Of a DNA stretch of 64,000 nucleotides, positions 63,378 through 64,000 are shown piece after piece (positions within the stretch are counted from its first letter, which is position 1; each line of letters opens with the position of its first letter). A program made the position numbers and the translations under genes. The DNA is from Bordetella sp. 02P26C-1 (GTDB taxonomy: Bacteria; Pseudomonadota; Gammaproteobacteria; Burkholderiales; Burkholderiaceae_B): the NCBI RefSeq assembly GCF_009763255.1, contig NZ_WSJB01000005.1:62001-126000 (forward strand). Direction: 5' to 3'. The notes under the pieces are model-generated. The model was not told the DNA's origin. It ran no database searches and saw only the letters and a list, made by a program, of their open reading frames with translations.

Positions 63378-64000
63378 TCACTGCACGGATTCACGGTGCA
63401 AGTGCGTCCAAAGCAATTTCGCCGCCACGTTCAGCGCCTCGACATCGCGCGCGCCGATCAAGAGCCAACGATGCGCCCATTCGTCGGTCAGCGGGATCAA
63501 ACGGATCGACATGGAACGCGCATGGGGTTCCGCAGCGATACGCGGCAGCACGCCCACACCACCCGTGGCGACCACCATGCGGCACAGCACATCGAAGCTG
63601 CGCACCTGGATCCGTAGACGCATCGCCTTGCCCAGCCGACGGCTTTCCTCATGCAAGCGCAGCGCCAGCGAGGTGGTCGGTGGCAGCGTCACATAGGCGT
63701 AGTCCAGCGTATCGACAAAAGCCACCCGGGACAGCCCTGCCAAGGGGTGTCTAGGCGGTGCAATCAAGACAAGCTCATCGGGCCGATAGCGCGCGGTCTT
63801 TAAGCCTTCTGCTGGCGTACGGTCGGCAAATACACCGATATCGGCGCGATTCTCCAGCAAAGCGGTCACGATATCCGTGCTGTTTTGCTCTTCCAGATCG
63901 ATGCGCACAGCGGGATGTTCGTCCATGAAGCCCGCCAGATCCTCGGGCAGGAACTGCGTCAATGACGAGGTATTCGCCGCGATCCGCACCTGCCCGCGTA
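63378..64000 (-). CDS. LysR-family regulator, N-terminus off the window
   Basis: The visible ~207 codons are the ligand-binding half: VRIAANTSSLTQFLPEDLAGFMDEHP (cited as the segment at 63915-63995), IVTALLENRADIGVFADRTP, ELVLIAPPRHPLAGL and GGVGVLPRIAA. The frame runs open past 64000, so the helix-turn-helix is missing. Typical of LysR type-2 periplasmic-like domains. Convergent with the glutathione-transferase gene; target unknown. Confidence 0.9.
   Translation of the reverse strand, partial: RGQVRIAANTSSLTQFLPEDLAGFMDEHPAVRIDLEEQNSTDIVTALLENRADIGVFADRTPAEGLKTARYRPDELVLIAPPRHPLAGLSRVAFVDTLDYAYVTLPPTTSLALRLHEESRRLGKAMRLRIQVRSFDVLCRMVVATGGVGVLPRIAAEPHARSMSIRLIPLTDEWAHRWLLIGARDVEALNVAAKLLWTHLHRESVQ

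Overview
The window reads as a high-GC betaproteobacterial chromosome segment. The gene set (mrp-tamA-tamB-dcd block, metG, two Bug/TctC-type binding proteins without their membrane partners, a full type VI secretion locus, many acyl-CoA and amidase genes) fits Burkholderiales, most likely Alcaligenaceae near Bordetella/Achromobacter. This placement is an inference from gene content and protein style, not a database result. Coding density is high, and I see no insertion sequence, prophage or CRISPR array.

Layout. 1-12.7 kb is housekeeping: a cut-off arginine/lysine/ornithine decarboxylase, dcd, tamB, tamA, mrp, a small membrane protein, metG, trhO and a META-domain lipoprotein. 12.9-36.1 kb starts with an OmpR-like regulator whose receiver has lost its phosphoacceptor. 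It is followed by a type VI secretion (T6SS) locus in two blocks. One is tssA-tssB-tssC-hcp-tagJ-tssE-tssF-DUF3540-tssG-clpV and the other is tssJ-tssK-tssL-tssM-tagF-pseudokinase. A single FHA gene is read in the opposite direction between them. No vgrG, PAAR or obvious effector is present. The kinase and the FHA domain both look degenerate, which suggests that the usual threonine-phosphorylation switch of T6SS has decayed or been repurposed here.

36.4-49.1 kb is accessory metabolism: a Bug receptor, an MFS transporter, an amidase, a FetAB-like exporter, a DapA-family lyase, an ABC exporter, a short-chain dehydrogenase / acyl-CoA dehydrogenase / phosphotransferase trio resembling the 4-hydroxyacyl-CoA (levulinate-type) route, and a YghU-like glutathione transferase.

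49.2-57.4 kb is the most unusual region. Two divergent operons share a short control region. Leftward are a heme-oxygenase-like diiron oxidase (HDO) with all six expected metal ligands, an aldehyde dehydrogenase, a GlcG/HbpS-like protein and a plant-type ferredoxin reductase. Rightward are a [2Fe-2S] ferredoxin, an unrecognised 106-residue protein, a second [2Fe-2S] ferredoxin, a TauE-type permease and an ornithine-cyclodeaminase-family protein. A GntR/FCD regulator follows. GTATAC dyads recur in the control regions of both operons, of the regulator, of the following permease and of the amidase at 40.4 kb, suggesting one regulon. I read this as a candidate uncharacterised oxidative pathway with its own electron-transfer chain. 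57.4-64 kb holds the permease, tRNA-Gly(CCC), a second Bug receptor with an HMG-CoA-lyase-like enzyme and a CaiB-type CoA transferase, a glutathione transferase and a cut-off LysR regulator.
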